In this document: positions 1 to 6,920 of the stretch, one piece after another | How the letters are laid out: each line of letters begins with the position of its first letter | How positions within the stretch are numbered: the first letter of the stretch is position 1 | Assembly: GCA_021738605.1 (NCBI GenBank) | Contig: JAIPBY010000045.1 | Location: 1 to 13,557 of the forward strand | Source of the DNA: Chitinophagaceae bacterium | GTDB lineage: Bacteria > Bacteroidota > Bacteroidia > Chitinophagales > Chitinophagaceae | DNA length: 13,557 bases | Reading direction: 5' to 3' | Translations under genes and position numbers: made by a program | The notes under the pieces: model-generated | What the model was told of the DNA's origin: nothing | What the model saw: the letters and a program-made list of their open reading frames with translations, nothing else | Databases searched by the model: none

Positions 1-665
1 TCACCTTTTTCAAAACCAAGCACAGCCTCTTCAGGATCATGTTTGGTTACCTGTGTTGGCCAGGCAGATTCAGGGAGCATGCCTTTGGATGAAAGGGTTT
101 CTTTGCCTCCCACACTGGTTCCCCAAAGTCCTTTGTTGATGGAATACATGGCCTTTTCAGCATTCATGTTGACACCCTTGGACTGCAGGTACTCAATTTC
201 CTGCTCACGGCTCAGTTTCAGGTCTCTGATAGGGGTGATGATTTCTACTCCAGGAATCATGATGTGGAAGACCATGTCAAACCGGACCTGGTCATTTCCT
301 GCACCTGTGCTGCCGTGGGCTACAGCGTCAGCGCCCAGCTTTTGTGCATGTTCAGCGATATGGATGGCCTGGCTGAGGCGCTCAGCACTAACACTCAGGG
401 GATAGGTATTGTTTTTGAGCACATTGCCATACACCAGGAACCGGATGATCCTGTCATAGTATGTTTTTACGGCGTTTACGGTGGTATGGGAAGCAACACC
501 CAGGGCATGTGCATGCTTTTCGATATTGGTCAGTTCTTCTTCTGTAAAGCCGCCAGTATTGACGATGATGCTGTGCACCTCGTATCCTTTCTCTTCAGAA
601 AGGTATTTAACGCAGTAAGTTGTGTCTAATCCGCCACTGAATCCGAGTATTACTTTTTTTGACAT
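1..665 (-). CDS. argG: Argininosuccinate synthase, N-terminal 221 residues (3' end beyond window)
   Basis: ArgG joins citrulline and aspartate with ATP to make argininosuccinate, the penultimate cytoplasmic step of arginine synthesis. Reading the complement from the ATG at 665 gives an open frame to the window edge. The N-terminal ATP-pyrophosphatase P-loop is SGGLDT at residues 10-15, followed by TYC. The family motif AHGSTGAGNDQVRFD lies at residues 116-130 (usual form GHGSTGKGNDQVRFE), which fixes the identity. About 400 residues are usual for the family, so roughly half is present. The gene starts 13 bases after the stop of the upstream GNAT gene on the same strand, so the two are almost certainly co-transcribed. 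The frame shows no break; the truncation is only the end of the window. Confidence 0.96.
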   Translation of the reverse strand, partial: MSKKVILGFSGGLDTTYCVKYLSEEKGYEVHSIIVNTGGFTEEELTNIEKHAHALGVASHTTVNAVKTYYDRIIRFLVYGNVLKNNTYPLSVSAERLSQAIHIAEHAQKLGADAVAHGSTGAGNDQVRFDMVFHIMIPGVEIITPIRDLKLSREQEIEYLQSKGVNMNAEKAMYSINKGLWGTSVGGKETLSSKGMLPESAWPTQVTKHDPEEAVLGFEKG

Positions 666-678
666 GGTATCGCTTGCT

Positions 679-1389
679 TTAGAAATTGAAAAATGGTGAT
701 AGGAGGCTCTTCAACGACTTGGAAGACTTCTCCTCTTTTTTAAGAAAAGGTTTCAGGAGTTTCCATTCCCTGAACCTGAGCAACCGCTCAAGGCCTTTTG
801 CATTTTCCTCAAAAAACTGTTTGGTTTCTTCGGGCTCATAATGGTCTTTGGGATCATAGAGCATCGCTGTGCACATGCAATTTTTTCTTTCCTTGCTCAT
901 CAGGATCTCGTAATTGATACAACTTTTGCATCCTGCCCAGAAGTCCTCATCTTGTGTGAGTTCTGAATAGGTAACGGGTTCGTATCCCAGTTCAGAATTT
1001 ATTTTCATAACAGCCAATCCGGTAGTGAGCCCAAATATTTTTGCATCGGGGTAGGTTGTTCTGCTGAGCTTGAATACAGTATGTTTGATCAACTTGGCCA
1101 ATCCGCTTTTCCTCAATGTGGGCTTTACAATCAGTCCGGAATTGGCCACATATTCTCCATGTCCCCATGTTTCTATATAACAAAATCCTGCCCATTCTCC
1201 CGCCTGCGAAAGGGCAATGACCGCTTTCCCTTCGCTCATTTTTTGACGGATATAATCTGGGCTTCTTTTGGCTATGCCTGTTCCACGGGCTTTTGCAGAT
1301 TCTTCCATTTCCAGGCAGATCTCTTCTGCAAAACCGTAATCCTGCTCACTGGCGATATGTATATCGAAAACTTGTTTTTGCTGTTCCAT
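679..1389 (-). CDS. GNAT-family N-acyltransferase with C-terminal cysteine cluster, first gene of the arg operon
   Basis: This 236-residue protein has a GNAT acyl-CoA-binding signature at residues 84-110, with R93-K-S-G96-L-A98 fitting the R/Q-x-x-G-x-G/A pyrophosphate loop and a preceding strand (SGLIVKP). Behind the GNAT core are four cysteines in two pairs, C154-x2-C157 and C171-x-C173, and then a basic, Lys-rich tail (residues 207-228). Position directly before argG suggests a role in arginine synthesis. In Bacteroidota a GNAT protein near argG is a candidate for the first step, acylation of glutamate to N-acetyl- or N-succinylglutamate, replacing classical ArgA or ArgJ. That role is inference from context; the sequence proves only the GNAT fold. 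The paired cysteines could bind a metal or form a redox switch. The ATG at 1389 gives a natural N-terminus, and a leader of about 300 bases precedes it. Confidence 0.85.
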   Translation of the reverse strand: MEQQKQVFDIHIASEQDYGFAEEICLEMEESAKARGTGIAKRSPDYIRQKMSEGKAVIALSQAGEWAGFCYIETWGHGEYVANSGLIVKPTLRKSGLAKLIKHTVFKLSRTTYPDAKIFGLTTGLAVMKINSELGYEPVTYSELTQDEDFWAGCKSCINYEILMSKERKNCMCTAMLYDPKDHYEPEETKQFFEENAKGLERLLRFREWKLLKPFLKKEEKSSKSLKSLLSPFFNF

Positions 1390-1488
1390 TTTTGTGGCGA
1401 ATTGAAAAATTGACTGTTGCCGGATGAAGCCACTTAGGGCTGAACCGGGAAAACGACTTGTGTCGGACTCAGGGGGTGGTGGTATCTA

Positions 1489-1617
1489 TCAACGTCGTAC
1501 CAAAAATGGAATCGGTCGGCGTAAAAAAACTGTTCCGTTTGGTACAGCAAAAACCCAACGCATGGAAGCGGCAGGTGCCGTTTCTGCTATTGATGAAGAG
1601 GTCAGGTTTTTAATCAT
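1489..1617 (-). CDS. Possible 42-residue Arg-rich leader peptide of the arg operon
   Basis: A short frame starts at the ATG at 1617 and ends at TGA 1491-1489, about 100 bases before the GNAT-argG operon. Its second half has five arginines: one at residue 20 (MRWVF) and two adjacent pairs near the end (FLRRP at 31-35, and VRR as the last three residues before the stop). All are CGN codons. An internal ATG at residue 19 would give a 24-residue peptide with the same arginines. Regulatory leader peptides of amino acid operons are typically short, placed 50-200 bases upstream and rich in the pathway product, so this fits an arginine-sensing attenuator. No homologue is recognised, and a chance frame cannot be excluded from one sequence. 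The opposite-strand frame at 1424-1651 is also Arg/Lys-rich and is the competing reading. Confidence 0.35.
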   Translation of the reverse strand: MIKNLTSSSIAETAPAASMRWVFAVPNGTVFLRRPIPFLVRR

Positions 1618-1663
1618 TTTTCTGTGTCTGTCTTGTAAAGAAAAATTGTGAGTTGCAAATAAA

Positions 1664-1695
1664 CTGATTTTTTTTAGAAAAAAGGCTAAAATCAG
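1664..1695 (-). terminator. AT-rich inverted repeat after the GGGP synthase gene
   Basis: CTGATTTT at 1664-1671 and AAAATCAG at 1688-1695 are perfect complements separated by 16 bases that are themselves mostly T then A. The repeat begins 8 bases past the stop codon of the GGGP synthase gene, which is where a terminator would be expected. The stem is weak (two G/C pairs) and no G+C-rich core is visible, so termination is only a plausible reading. It could also be part of the promoter of the following arg leader. Confidence 0.3.
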
Positions 1696-1703
1696 GCACA
1701 AGT

Positions 1704-2477
1704 TTAGTGTGCAGGGATGGTTTGGTCTGATGCTGCGCTGGCGTGGATGGCCAGGCTGATTTCTTTGATCAGTGCAGGATCCTTTTCAATGGCATTGCCA
1801 ACGACTATGATGTCGGCACCTGCCTTGCAGTTCTCGTATGCTTTTTCTGCTGTGGTAATGCCTCCACCGATGATCAGTGGAATAGCGGTACGGGATGAAA
1901 CTGCTGCTATCATGGTAGCTGGAATGGGCTTTTTGGCGCCGCTACCGGCATCCATGTAAAGGAGTTTAAGCCCAAGCATTTCACCAGCCATTGCTGTGCA
2001 AACTGCGATTTCGTTCTTGTCTGAGGGGATGGGGTTGGCGTTGCTGATATAAGAAACCGTTGTGGGAGCCCCACCATCAATCACCATATACCCTGTAGAC
2101 ATCACTTCAAGGCCGCTTTTTCTGACAACAGGGGCAGATACTACGTGTTGGCCTATCAATAACTCTGGGTTTCTTCCTGATATCAGGGAAAGGTATAGCA
2201 GTGCGTCAGCAAAGGGGGTAACCTGTGATGGGCTCCCTGGGAAAAGTATCACCGGAATGGAACATTCCTTTTTGATATGTTGCACCAGTTCCTCTAGATG
2301 GTCGCTGACCACCAGGCTGCCACCAACAAAAATGAAATCTACCGAGGCGGCAATGCACAAACGAATCAATTCATCTGCCTTGGCAACAGATGTTTTGTCT
2401 GGATCAACCAATACAGCAAAGGATTTTTTTCCTTTGTTTTTGTTTTCCAGTATCGTAGTGTAAACGGCTTGGTGCAT
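1704..2477 (-). CDS. Geranylgeranylglyceryl phosphate synthase family protein (GGGPS/PcrB family)
   Basis: Members of this TIM-barrel family transfer a prenyl chain from a polyprenyl diphosphate to sn-glycerol-1-phosphate, the first ether-forming step of archaeal-type lipids. The 257 residues show VDPDK (24-28), FVGGS (50-54), LFPG (78-81), YLSLISGRNPE (95-105), YMDAGSGA (174-181), IGGGI (203-207) and VVGNAI (225-230), in family order. The GGG and GN loops hold the glycerol phosphate. Length fits the group found in Euryarchaeota and many Bacteroidota, longer than Bacillus PcrB (about 228). The prenyl length used and the lipid made cannot be read from sequence, and bacterial members do not prove archaeal-type membranes. 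It follows the DUF2490 gene by 40 bases on the same strand, so co-transcription is possible. The ATG at 2477 is a normal start. Confidence 0.93.
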   Translation of the reverse strand: MHQAVYTTILENKNKGKKSFAVLVDPDKTSVAKADELIRLCIAASVDFIFVGGSLVVSDHLEELVQHIKKECSIPVILFPGSPSQVTPFADALLYLSLISGRNPELLIGQHVVSAPVVRKSGLEVMSTGYMVIDGGAPTTVSYISNANPIPSDKNEIAVCTAMAGEMLGLKLLYMDAGSGAKKPIPATMIAAVSSRTAIPLIIGGGITTAEKAYENCKAGADIIVVGNAIEKDPALIKEISLAIHASAASDQTIPAH

Positions 2478-2517
2478 CTTGTTGGGCTATTCTTCTGCAA
2501 ATGTGCGAAAAACTTTC

Positions 2518-3249
2518 TTATAAACGAAGGAAACTGGAAAGCTGTATGATGTTATTGGTGGTATACTCCTTGTTTTTGCCCTCAATATAGACCAACATGT
2601 AGCCAACTTCCAGGTCGGCATGTTTGCTCAGGCGGTAACCAGTTCCGGCATAGCTCCTTGACTGATCGAACAGTTTTCGGTTGACATGGCTTGCTCCTGC
2701 AGCATTGAAGAAGAATTCATTCTGGGCAACCCAATACATGCCTTTTGTCAATTTTTCTGTTTTTGAGAAAGGGCTTAGCCATCTGGTGAAATACCTGAAC
2801 CGTGCATTGAACTTGGGGTCTGATTTCACAATATCATTGCCAGCAACTTTCAATACGGGGATCCATCTTTCTTCCAACCTGATCCTGTGTTGCAGTGATG
2901 CTTTTTTTACTTGCTTAACGATGCCCAATTGTTGCCAAATCCTGTTGTCTGAAACCCCATCCCTTACGCCTTGAATTGTTCTCCAATTGTGTATCAATGC
3001 AAGTCCTGCAGTCAGGGAAACATTTTTGTTCAAAACATAGCTCAATCCTGGCCTGAGGATGAATGTCTCAGTTTTTTTCCATTGGTCATTTGACCGCAGT
3101 TGGCTATCAAAAATCAGGTTGAATTTTGGATTGAGCCTGATTGTATTTAAAGTCATTGCCCAGCCACTAAATTTATTTTGTTGGGCTGTTGCAAACGTTG
3201 AAAGTAATACAAGCGAAAATGAAACGAGGTGGCGGTTGTGTTTTTTCAA
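2518..3249 (-). CDS. DUF2490-family outer-membrane-type protein
   Basis: The 243-residue product has a Sec signal peptide (basic KKHNRH, hydrophobic stretch about residues 8-20, cleavage near ATAQQ at 20-24). The rest alternates aromatic and polar residues as in a small beta-barrel: QHRIRLEERW at 120-129, ARFRYF at 149-154, QNEFFFN at 176-182, SYAGTGYRLSK at 199-209. It ends LSSFLRL, with an aromatic near the C-terminus. This matches the DUF2490 family of Bacteroidota, whose function is unknown. The frame has no ATG before residue 32, which would remove the signal peptide, and an in-frame TAA lies 18 bases before the TTG. The start is therefore TTG at 3249-3247, or ATT/ATC a few codons earlier. 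The gene is divergent from nrdJ. Confidence 0.78.
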   Translation of the reverse strand: MKKHNRHLVSFSLVLLSTFATAQQNKFSGWAMTLNTIRLNPKFNLIFDSQLRSNDQWKKTETFILRPGLSYVLNKNVSLTAGLALIHNWRTIQGVRDGVSDNRIWQQLGIVKQVKKASLQHRIRLEERWIPVLKVAGNDIVKSDPKFNARFRYFTRWLSPFSKTEKLTKGMYWVAQNEFFFNAAGASHVNRKLFDQSRSYAGTGYRLSKHADLEVGYMLVYIEGKNKEYTTNNIIQLSSFLRL

Positions 3250-3272
3250 AGCAATGATGATTTTTTAGAGGA

Positions 3273-3280
3273 CAAAGATA
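3273..3280 (-). promoter_or_regulatory. Bacteroidota-type -7 promoter element for the DUF2490 gene
   Basis: On the minus strand TATCTTTG matches the Bacteroidota -7 consensus TAnnTTTG exactly. It lies 23 bases upstream of the TTG start, giving a very short 5' leader. A TTG lies upstream but only about 15 bases away, shorter than the usual 19-21, so the -33 part is not well supported. Confidence 0.42.
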
Positions 3281-3434
3281 AACGTTCGTCATGCCCAATG
3301 TATGACTTTTGTCACCAAGCATTTTCTTTTATGGGCTACCTTTATACTATTGATTTCCCCAAAAACTGCCAAATATTTTTTTACAAAATAGTGAACAAAA
3401 TCCCAAATCCACTGCCATTGCGGATTGTTGCAGT

Positions 3435-3453
3435 TATCAACAGGGTGTTGATA
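3435..3453. repeat. Perfect 8-3-8 inverted repeat upstream of the nrdJ promoter
   Basis: TATCAACA, three G, then TGTTGATA form a perfect dyad of 8-base arms with a 3-base spacer. It ends 8 bases before the -33 element of the putative nrdJ promoter, a usual place for a dimeric activator or repressor. With a loop of only three bases it suits a DNA-binding site better than an RNA hairpin, and it lies outside the predicted transcript. Its factor is unknown; NrdR is one candidate in principle, although the sequence does not resemble the NrdR box known elsewhere. Confidence 0.55.
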
Positions 3454-3461
3454 TTTAGGGG

Positions 3462-3492
3462 TTTGAAATCAGGCAATAGGTAGATATTTTCG
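3462..3492 (+). promoter_or_regulatory. Putative nrdJ promoter (Bacteroidota -33/-7 type)
   Basis: TTTG at 3462-3465 is followed by exactly 19 bases and then TATTTTCG at 3485-3492. This fits the Bacteroidota consensus TTTG-N19-21-TAnnTTTG with one mismatch in the -7 box. Transcription would start near 3497-3500 and leave a leader of about 45-50 bases before the ATG at 3546. Confidence 0.55.
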
Positions 3493-3545
3493 TACTCTGT
3501 CCCTGAAAATAGGGGTCTTTTACCAACATTTAACAATTTAGCGAT

Positions 3546-6500
3546 ATGGCAAACAACAAATCAAAAGCAGCCACCAGCAATAGCACGAATGGTCTGAAAT
3601 TCAAAAGACAGTTCACCTCAGACAAAGTAGCCGTCTATGAAATGTTTGATTATGACTACCGTACTTCGGTGATCCGTAACCCCAGCGGAGAGGTTGTTTT
3701 CGAAATGAACAATGTTGAGGTTCCAAAGCAATGGAGCCAGATTGCTACAGACATCATCGCACAAAAATACTTCAGGAAGGCTGGTGTGCCTCAGGCTGAC
3801 GGTTCCCTTGGAAGGGAGACCTCTGCCAAGCAGGTTGCACACCGTATGGCACATTGCTGGAGGGTATGGGGAGAGCGCTATGGCTACTTCGCTTCAACAG
3901 AAGACGCAACCGTTTTCTACGAAGAGCTGGTCTATTCCATCCTCAGCCAGGCCTGTGTTCCCAATTCACCCCAATGGTTCAATACCGGCTTGCACGAGTG
4001 CTACGGTATCAAGGGCAAGCCACAAGGACATTATTATGTTGACCAGACAGATGGTCAGTTGAAAAAATCAACCTCTGCCTATGAGCGTCCACAGCCACAT
4101 GCCTGCTTCATCCTCAGTGTTGATGATGATTTGGTGAATGAGGGTGGCATCATGGACCTTTGGGTCCGCGAAGCAAGGATTTTCAAATATGGCTCAGGTG
4201 TGGGTACCAACTTCTCCAACATGCGTGGAGAGGGAGAGAAACTCAGTGGAGGCGGTACTTCTTCAGGTCTGATGAGCTTCCTTAAGATTGGTGACCGCGC
4301 AGCGGGTGCCATCAAAAGTGGCGGCACAACCCGTCGCGCTGCCAAAATGGTCTGTCTTGACCTAGACCACCCAGAAATTGAAACCTTCATCGACTGGAAA
4401 GTTGAAGAGGAGAAGAAAGTGGCTGCATTGATTGCTGCAGGTTACTCCAGTGATTATGAAGGAGAAGCCTACAGAACAGTGAGCGGACAAAACTCAAACA
4501 ACTCAGTCAGGATACCCAATGCATTTTTCGAGAAATTGGCAAAAGGGGAAGATTGGGAATTGACCGGCCGTATGGATGGCAAGGTCATGAAAAAGGTATC
4601 ATCAAAAGCCCTTTGGGAGAAAATATCCTACGCAGCATGGCGTTGTGCTGATCCAGGAACACAGTACGATACCACCATCAACGAGTGGCATACCTGCCCA
4701 CAGGGTGGTCGCATCAGGGCTTCCAACCCTTGCAGCGAGTACATGTTCCTTGACAATACCGCCTGTAACCTCGCCTCAGCGAACCTCAGGAAGTTTTTCA
4801 ATGAATCAGACAATACATTTGATGTTGCAGGATTTGAATATTCAGTAAGGCTTTGGACAACTGTTTTGGAGATTTCAGTGTTGATGGCACAGTTTCCAAG
4901 CCAGGAAGTTGCACAGCTCAGTTACGATTACCGTACACTCGGACTTGGTTTTGCCAACCTCGGCAGCATGCTGATGGTCAGTGGTATTCCTTATGACAGC
5001 GATGAAGCAAGGGGTATTGCTGGTGGCATTTCTGCTATCATGACGGGTATTGCCTACAAGACCTCAGCAGAGATTGCCAAGATCCACGGACCTTTCCCCC
5101 GCTATGCAGAGAACAGGGAAGACATGTTGAGGGTCATGAGAAACCACCGTGCTGCAGCCTATGATGCAGACCAGGCCTATGTTGGCCTTAGCATCAAGCC
5201 ACTTGGCATAAAAGCAAAAGATTGTCCTGATTATATGCTCAAGGCAGCCTGCAAGGCCTGGGATGATGCAGTGGAGCTTGGAGAACAGTACGGATACCGC
5301 AACGCCCAAACAACGGTTATTGCGCCTACCGGAACCATTGGACTTGTGATGGATTGTGATACCACTGGTGTTGAGCCTGATTTCGCCCTGGTGAAATTTA
5401 AAAAACTTTCTGGTGGCGGTTATTTCAAAATCATCAACCAATCGGTTCCACAGGCCCTGGCCAACCTCAAATACACAGCAGCAGAACAGGATGCTATCAT
5501 CAAATACGCAGTAGGTTCAGCCTCTTTTGCAGGAGCTCCGTTCATCAACCACCAAACCCTCAGCGAGAAAGGATTCATCGCCGAGGAAATCAAGAAATTG
5601 GATGATGCATGCCTGGCCGCCTTTGAAGTGGGATTCGTATTCAACGTGTATACGCTTGGTGAAGAGTGTTTGCAGCGCCTAGGTTTCAAACCAGAGCAAT
5701 ATTTCAACTTTGATTGGAACATGTTGCAGGCACTGGGTTTCAAAGGTGCTGAAATTGATGCAGCCAATGATTTTGTTTGCGGAACCATGACCGTTGAAGG
5801 TGCACCACACCTCAAGCCTGAGCACTACCCTGTTTTTGATTGTGCCAACAAGTGTGGCAAAAAAGGCGAACGCTATATCCATGCCCATGGCCATATTTAC
5901 ATGATGGCAGCAACACAGCCTTTCCTCAGTGGCGCTATTTCAAAAACCATCAACCTTCCCAATGAAGCTACGGTCAGTGAAATATCTGATTGTTATAAAC
6001 TCAGCTGGGAGCTTGGTCTCAAGGCCAATGCCATCTATCGTGACGGCTCCAAGCTTAGCCAACCCCTGAGCAACAAAAGCGATAGCAAAGCCACTGAAGA
6101 GGAAGCCGAAGAAGCAGCAGCCATTGCATCAACTGATAGCCCATTCATCGACGTGAGCAAGCTTACGGTTGAAGAGTTGCTGAATGAATTGCAGAAAAGG
6201 ATGCAAGCCTCACCGGATACTAAGCTGAAGCGCCAGCTTTCAAGAATTGTAGAACGCAAGACACTTCCTGCCAAGAGAAGGGGTTATACCCAGAAAGCCA
6301 AAATCAATGGGCAGGCCATCTTCCTCAGGACAGGGGAGTACAGCGACAATACACTCGGAGAAATCTTCATTGACCTTGCGAAAGAAGGTTCTACCCTTCG
6401 CAGCCTGATGAACTGTTTCGCGATTTCGATCTCTGTAGGCTTGCAGTATGGTGTTCCATTGGAAGAGTTTGTTGAAAAGTTTGTTTTCACCAAGTTTGAA

Positions 6501-6911
6501 CCAGCAGGAATGGTGGATCATCCAAACATCAAATCAACCACTTCCATCGTAGACTTTGTATTCCGCGCACTTGCCTATGAGTATCTGGGTAGAACAGACC
6601 TGGTTCATGTGCTGGACAAACCAGAGGTAATGAATACGGGAAACGATGACTGGGATGACAACACACCAAGGTTTGAAAGTGATTCAAAGCCAGAGCTCTC
6701 TGATGTTAGGGTAGTGGCCACCAACAGTGCAGTTCCCGCTCCCAAAGCCCAGAAAGCTCCTGCTGCAGTGAAAGCTGAAAACAGCACACAGGAATTCATG
6801 AAGAGCATGCAAAGCGATGCGCCGGCTTGTTCAACCTGCGGACATATCACTGTAAGAAGTGGAACCTGTTACAAATGCCTTAATTGCGGAAACAGCATGG
6901 GCTGTAGCTAA
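3546..6911 (+). CDS. nrdJ: Adenosylcobalamin-dependent (class II) ribonucleoside-diphosphate reductase
   Basis: NrdJ reduces ribonucleotides to deoxyribonucleotides with a thiyl radical made from adenosylcobalamin, so it needs no oxygen and no second subunit. The 1121 residues fit the long NrdJ form. The ten-stranded barrel carries the redox cysteines C187 (HACFIL) and C407 (TACNLAS). The active-site loop is N394-P-C396-S-E398, where C396 is the predicted thiyl residue, and the PTGTIG phosphate loop is at 594-599. A low-complexity acidic/Ala linker (about 838-865) leads to a TSCPD-type domain (about 908-1016, with GEYSDNTLGEIFIDLAKEG at 930-948). A Pro/Ala/Lys linker (about 1045-1080) precedes a cysteine-rich tail with C1095, C1098, C1108, C1111, C1114 and C1120, the usual zinc and thiol-shuttle end of this family. 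ATG at 3546 is the first start in frame. Codon use is even throughout and no frameshift is seen. Confidence 0.97.
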   Translation: MANNKSKAATSNSTNGLKFKRQFTSDKVAVYEMFDYDYRTSVIRNPSGEVVFEMNNVEVPKQWSQIATDIIAQKYFRKAGVPQADGSLGRETSAKQVAHRMAHCWRVWGERYGYFASTEDATVFYEELVYSILSQACVPNSPQWFNTGLHECYGIKGKPQGHYYVDQTDGQLKKSTSAYERPQPHACFILSVDDDLVNEGGIMDLWVREARIFKYGSGVGTNFSNMRGEGEKLSGGGTSSGLMSFLKIGDRAAGAIKSGGTTRRAAKMVCLDLDHPEIETFIDWKVEEEKKVAALIAAGYSSDYEGEAYRTVSGQNSNNSVRIPNAFFEKLAKGEDWELTGRMDGKVMKKVSSKALWEKISYAAWRCADPGTQYDTTINEWHTCPQGGRIRASNPCSEYMFLDNTACNLASANLRKFFNESDNTFDVAGFEYSVRLWTTVLEISVLMAQFPSQEVAQLSYDYRTLGLGFANLGSMLMVSGIPYDSDEARGIAGGISAIMTGIAYKTSAEIAKIHGPFPRYAENREDMLRVMRNHRAAAYDADQAYVGLSIKPLGIKAKDCPDYMLKAACKAWDDAVELGEQYGYRNAQTTVIAPTGTIGLVMDCDTTGVEPDFALVKFKKLSGGGYFKIINQSVPQALANLKYTAAEQDAIIKYAVGSASFAGAPFINHQTLSEKGFIAEEIKKLDDACLAAFEVGFVFNVYTLGEECLQRLGFKPEQYFNFDWNMLQALGFKGAEIDAANDFVCGTMTVEGAPHLKPEHYPVFDCANKCGKKGERYIHAHGHIYMMAATQPFLSGAISKTINLPNEATVSEISDCYKLSWELGLKANAIYRDGSKLSQPLSNKSDSKATEEEAEEAAAIASTDSPFIDVSKLTVEELLNELQKRMQASPDTKLKRQLSRIVERKTLPAKRRGYTQKAKINGQAIFLRTGEYSDNTLGEIFIDLAKEGSTLRSLMNCFAISISVGLQYGVPLEEFVEKFVFTKFEPAGMVDHPNIKSTTSIVDFVFRALAYEYLGRTDLVHVLDKPEVMNTGNDDWDDNTPRFESDSKPELSDVRVVATNSAVPAPKAQKAPAAVKAENSTQEFMKSMQSDAPACSTCGHITVRSGTCYKCLNCGNSMGCS

Positions 6912-6920
6912 AATATACAA

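Larger units (their letters stand above)
1390..1703 (-). promoter_or_regulatory. Long leader region of the GNAT-argG operon
   Basis: About 310 bases separate the end of the GGGP synthase gene from the start of the GNAT gene, all on the minus strand, which is unusually long beside the tight spacings elsewhere. Read on the minus strand it holds an AT-rich inverted repeat just after the upstream gene (1664-1695), a possible Arg-rich leader peptide (1489-1617), and then two short potential hairpins. One is CGAC-ACAA-GTCG at 1454-1465. The other is a nested CCGG/AGCC...GGCT/CCGG structure at 1420-1448. A run of five T lies about 11 bases past the second one, too far for a textbook intrinsic terminator. 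The closest promoter-like site is TTTATTTG near 1653-1660, one base off TAnnTTTG and without a clear -33 element. A role in attenuation of arg genes is inference. Confidence 0.4.
3281..3545. promoter_or_regulatory. Divergent intergenic region between DUF2490 gene and nrdJ
   Basis: This AT-rich stretch carries the regulatory sequence of two divergent genes and no plausible coding frame. Its notable contents are the 19-base palindrome at 3435-3453 and the nrdJ promoter at 3462-3492, listed separately. A small hairpin, CCCT-GAAAAT-AGGG at 3501-3514, would sit near the 5' end of the nrdJ transcript. I looked for a cobalamin riboswitch, since nrdJ needs B12, and saw no B12-box-like element; the leader of about 50 bases is also too short to hold one. 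A match to the NrdR-box consensus of other phyla was not seen. Confidence 0.6.

Noticed and set aside
43..629. Plus-strand open frames of about 120 residues
   Set aside because: They are antisense to argG, whose P-loop and signature motif are unmistakable on the minus strand; the plus-strand products show no family features.
1424..1651. Plus-strand 75-residue Arg/Lys-rich frame in the arg leader
   Set aside because: It has no recognisable domain or promoter and overlaps the minus-strand leader; the basic composition follows from the same codons read in reverse. Kept only as an alternative to the leader peptide.
3281..3545. Cobalamin riboswitch upstream of nrdJ
   Set aside because: No B12-box-like sequence or extended fold is visible, and the predicted transcript leader is only about 50 bases.
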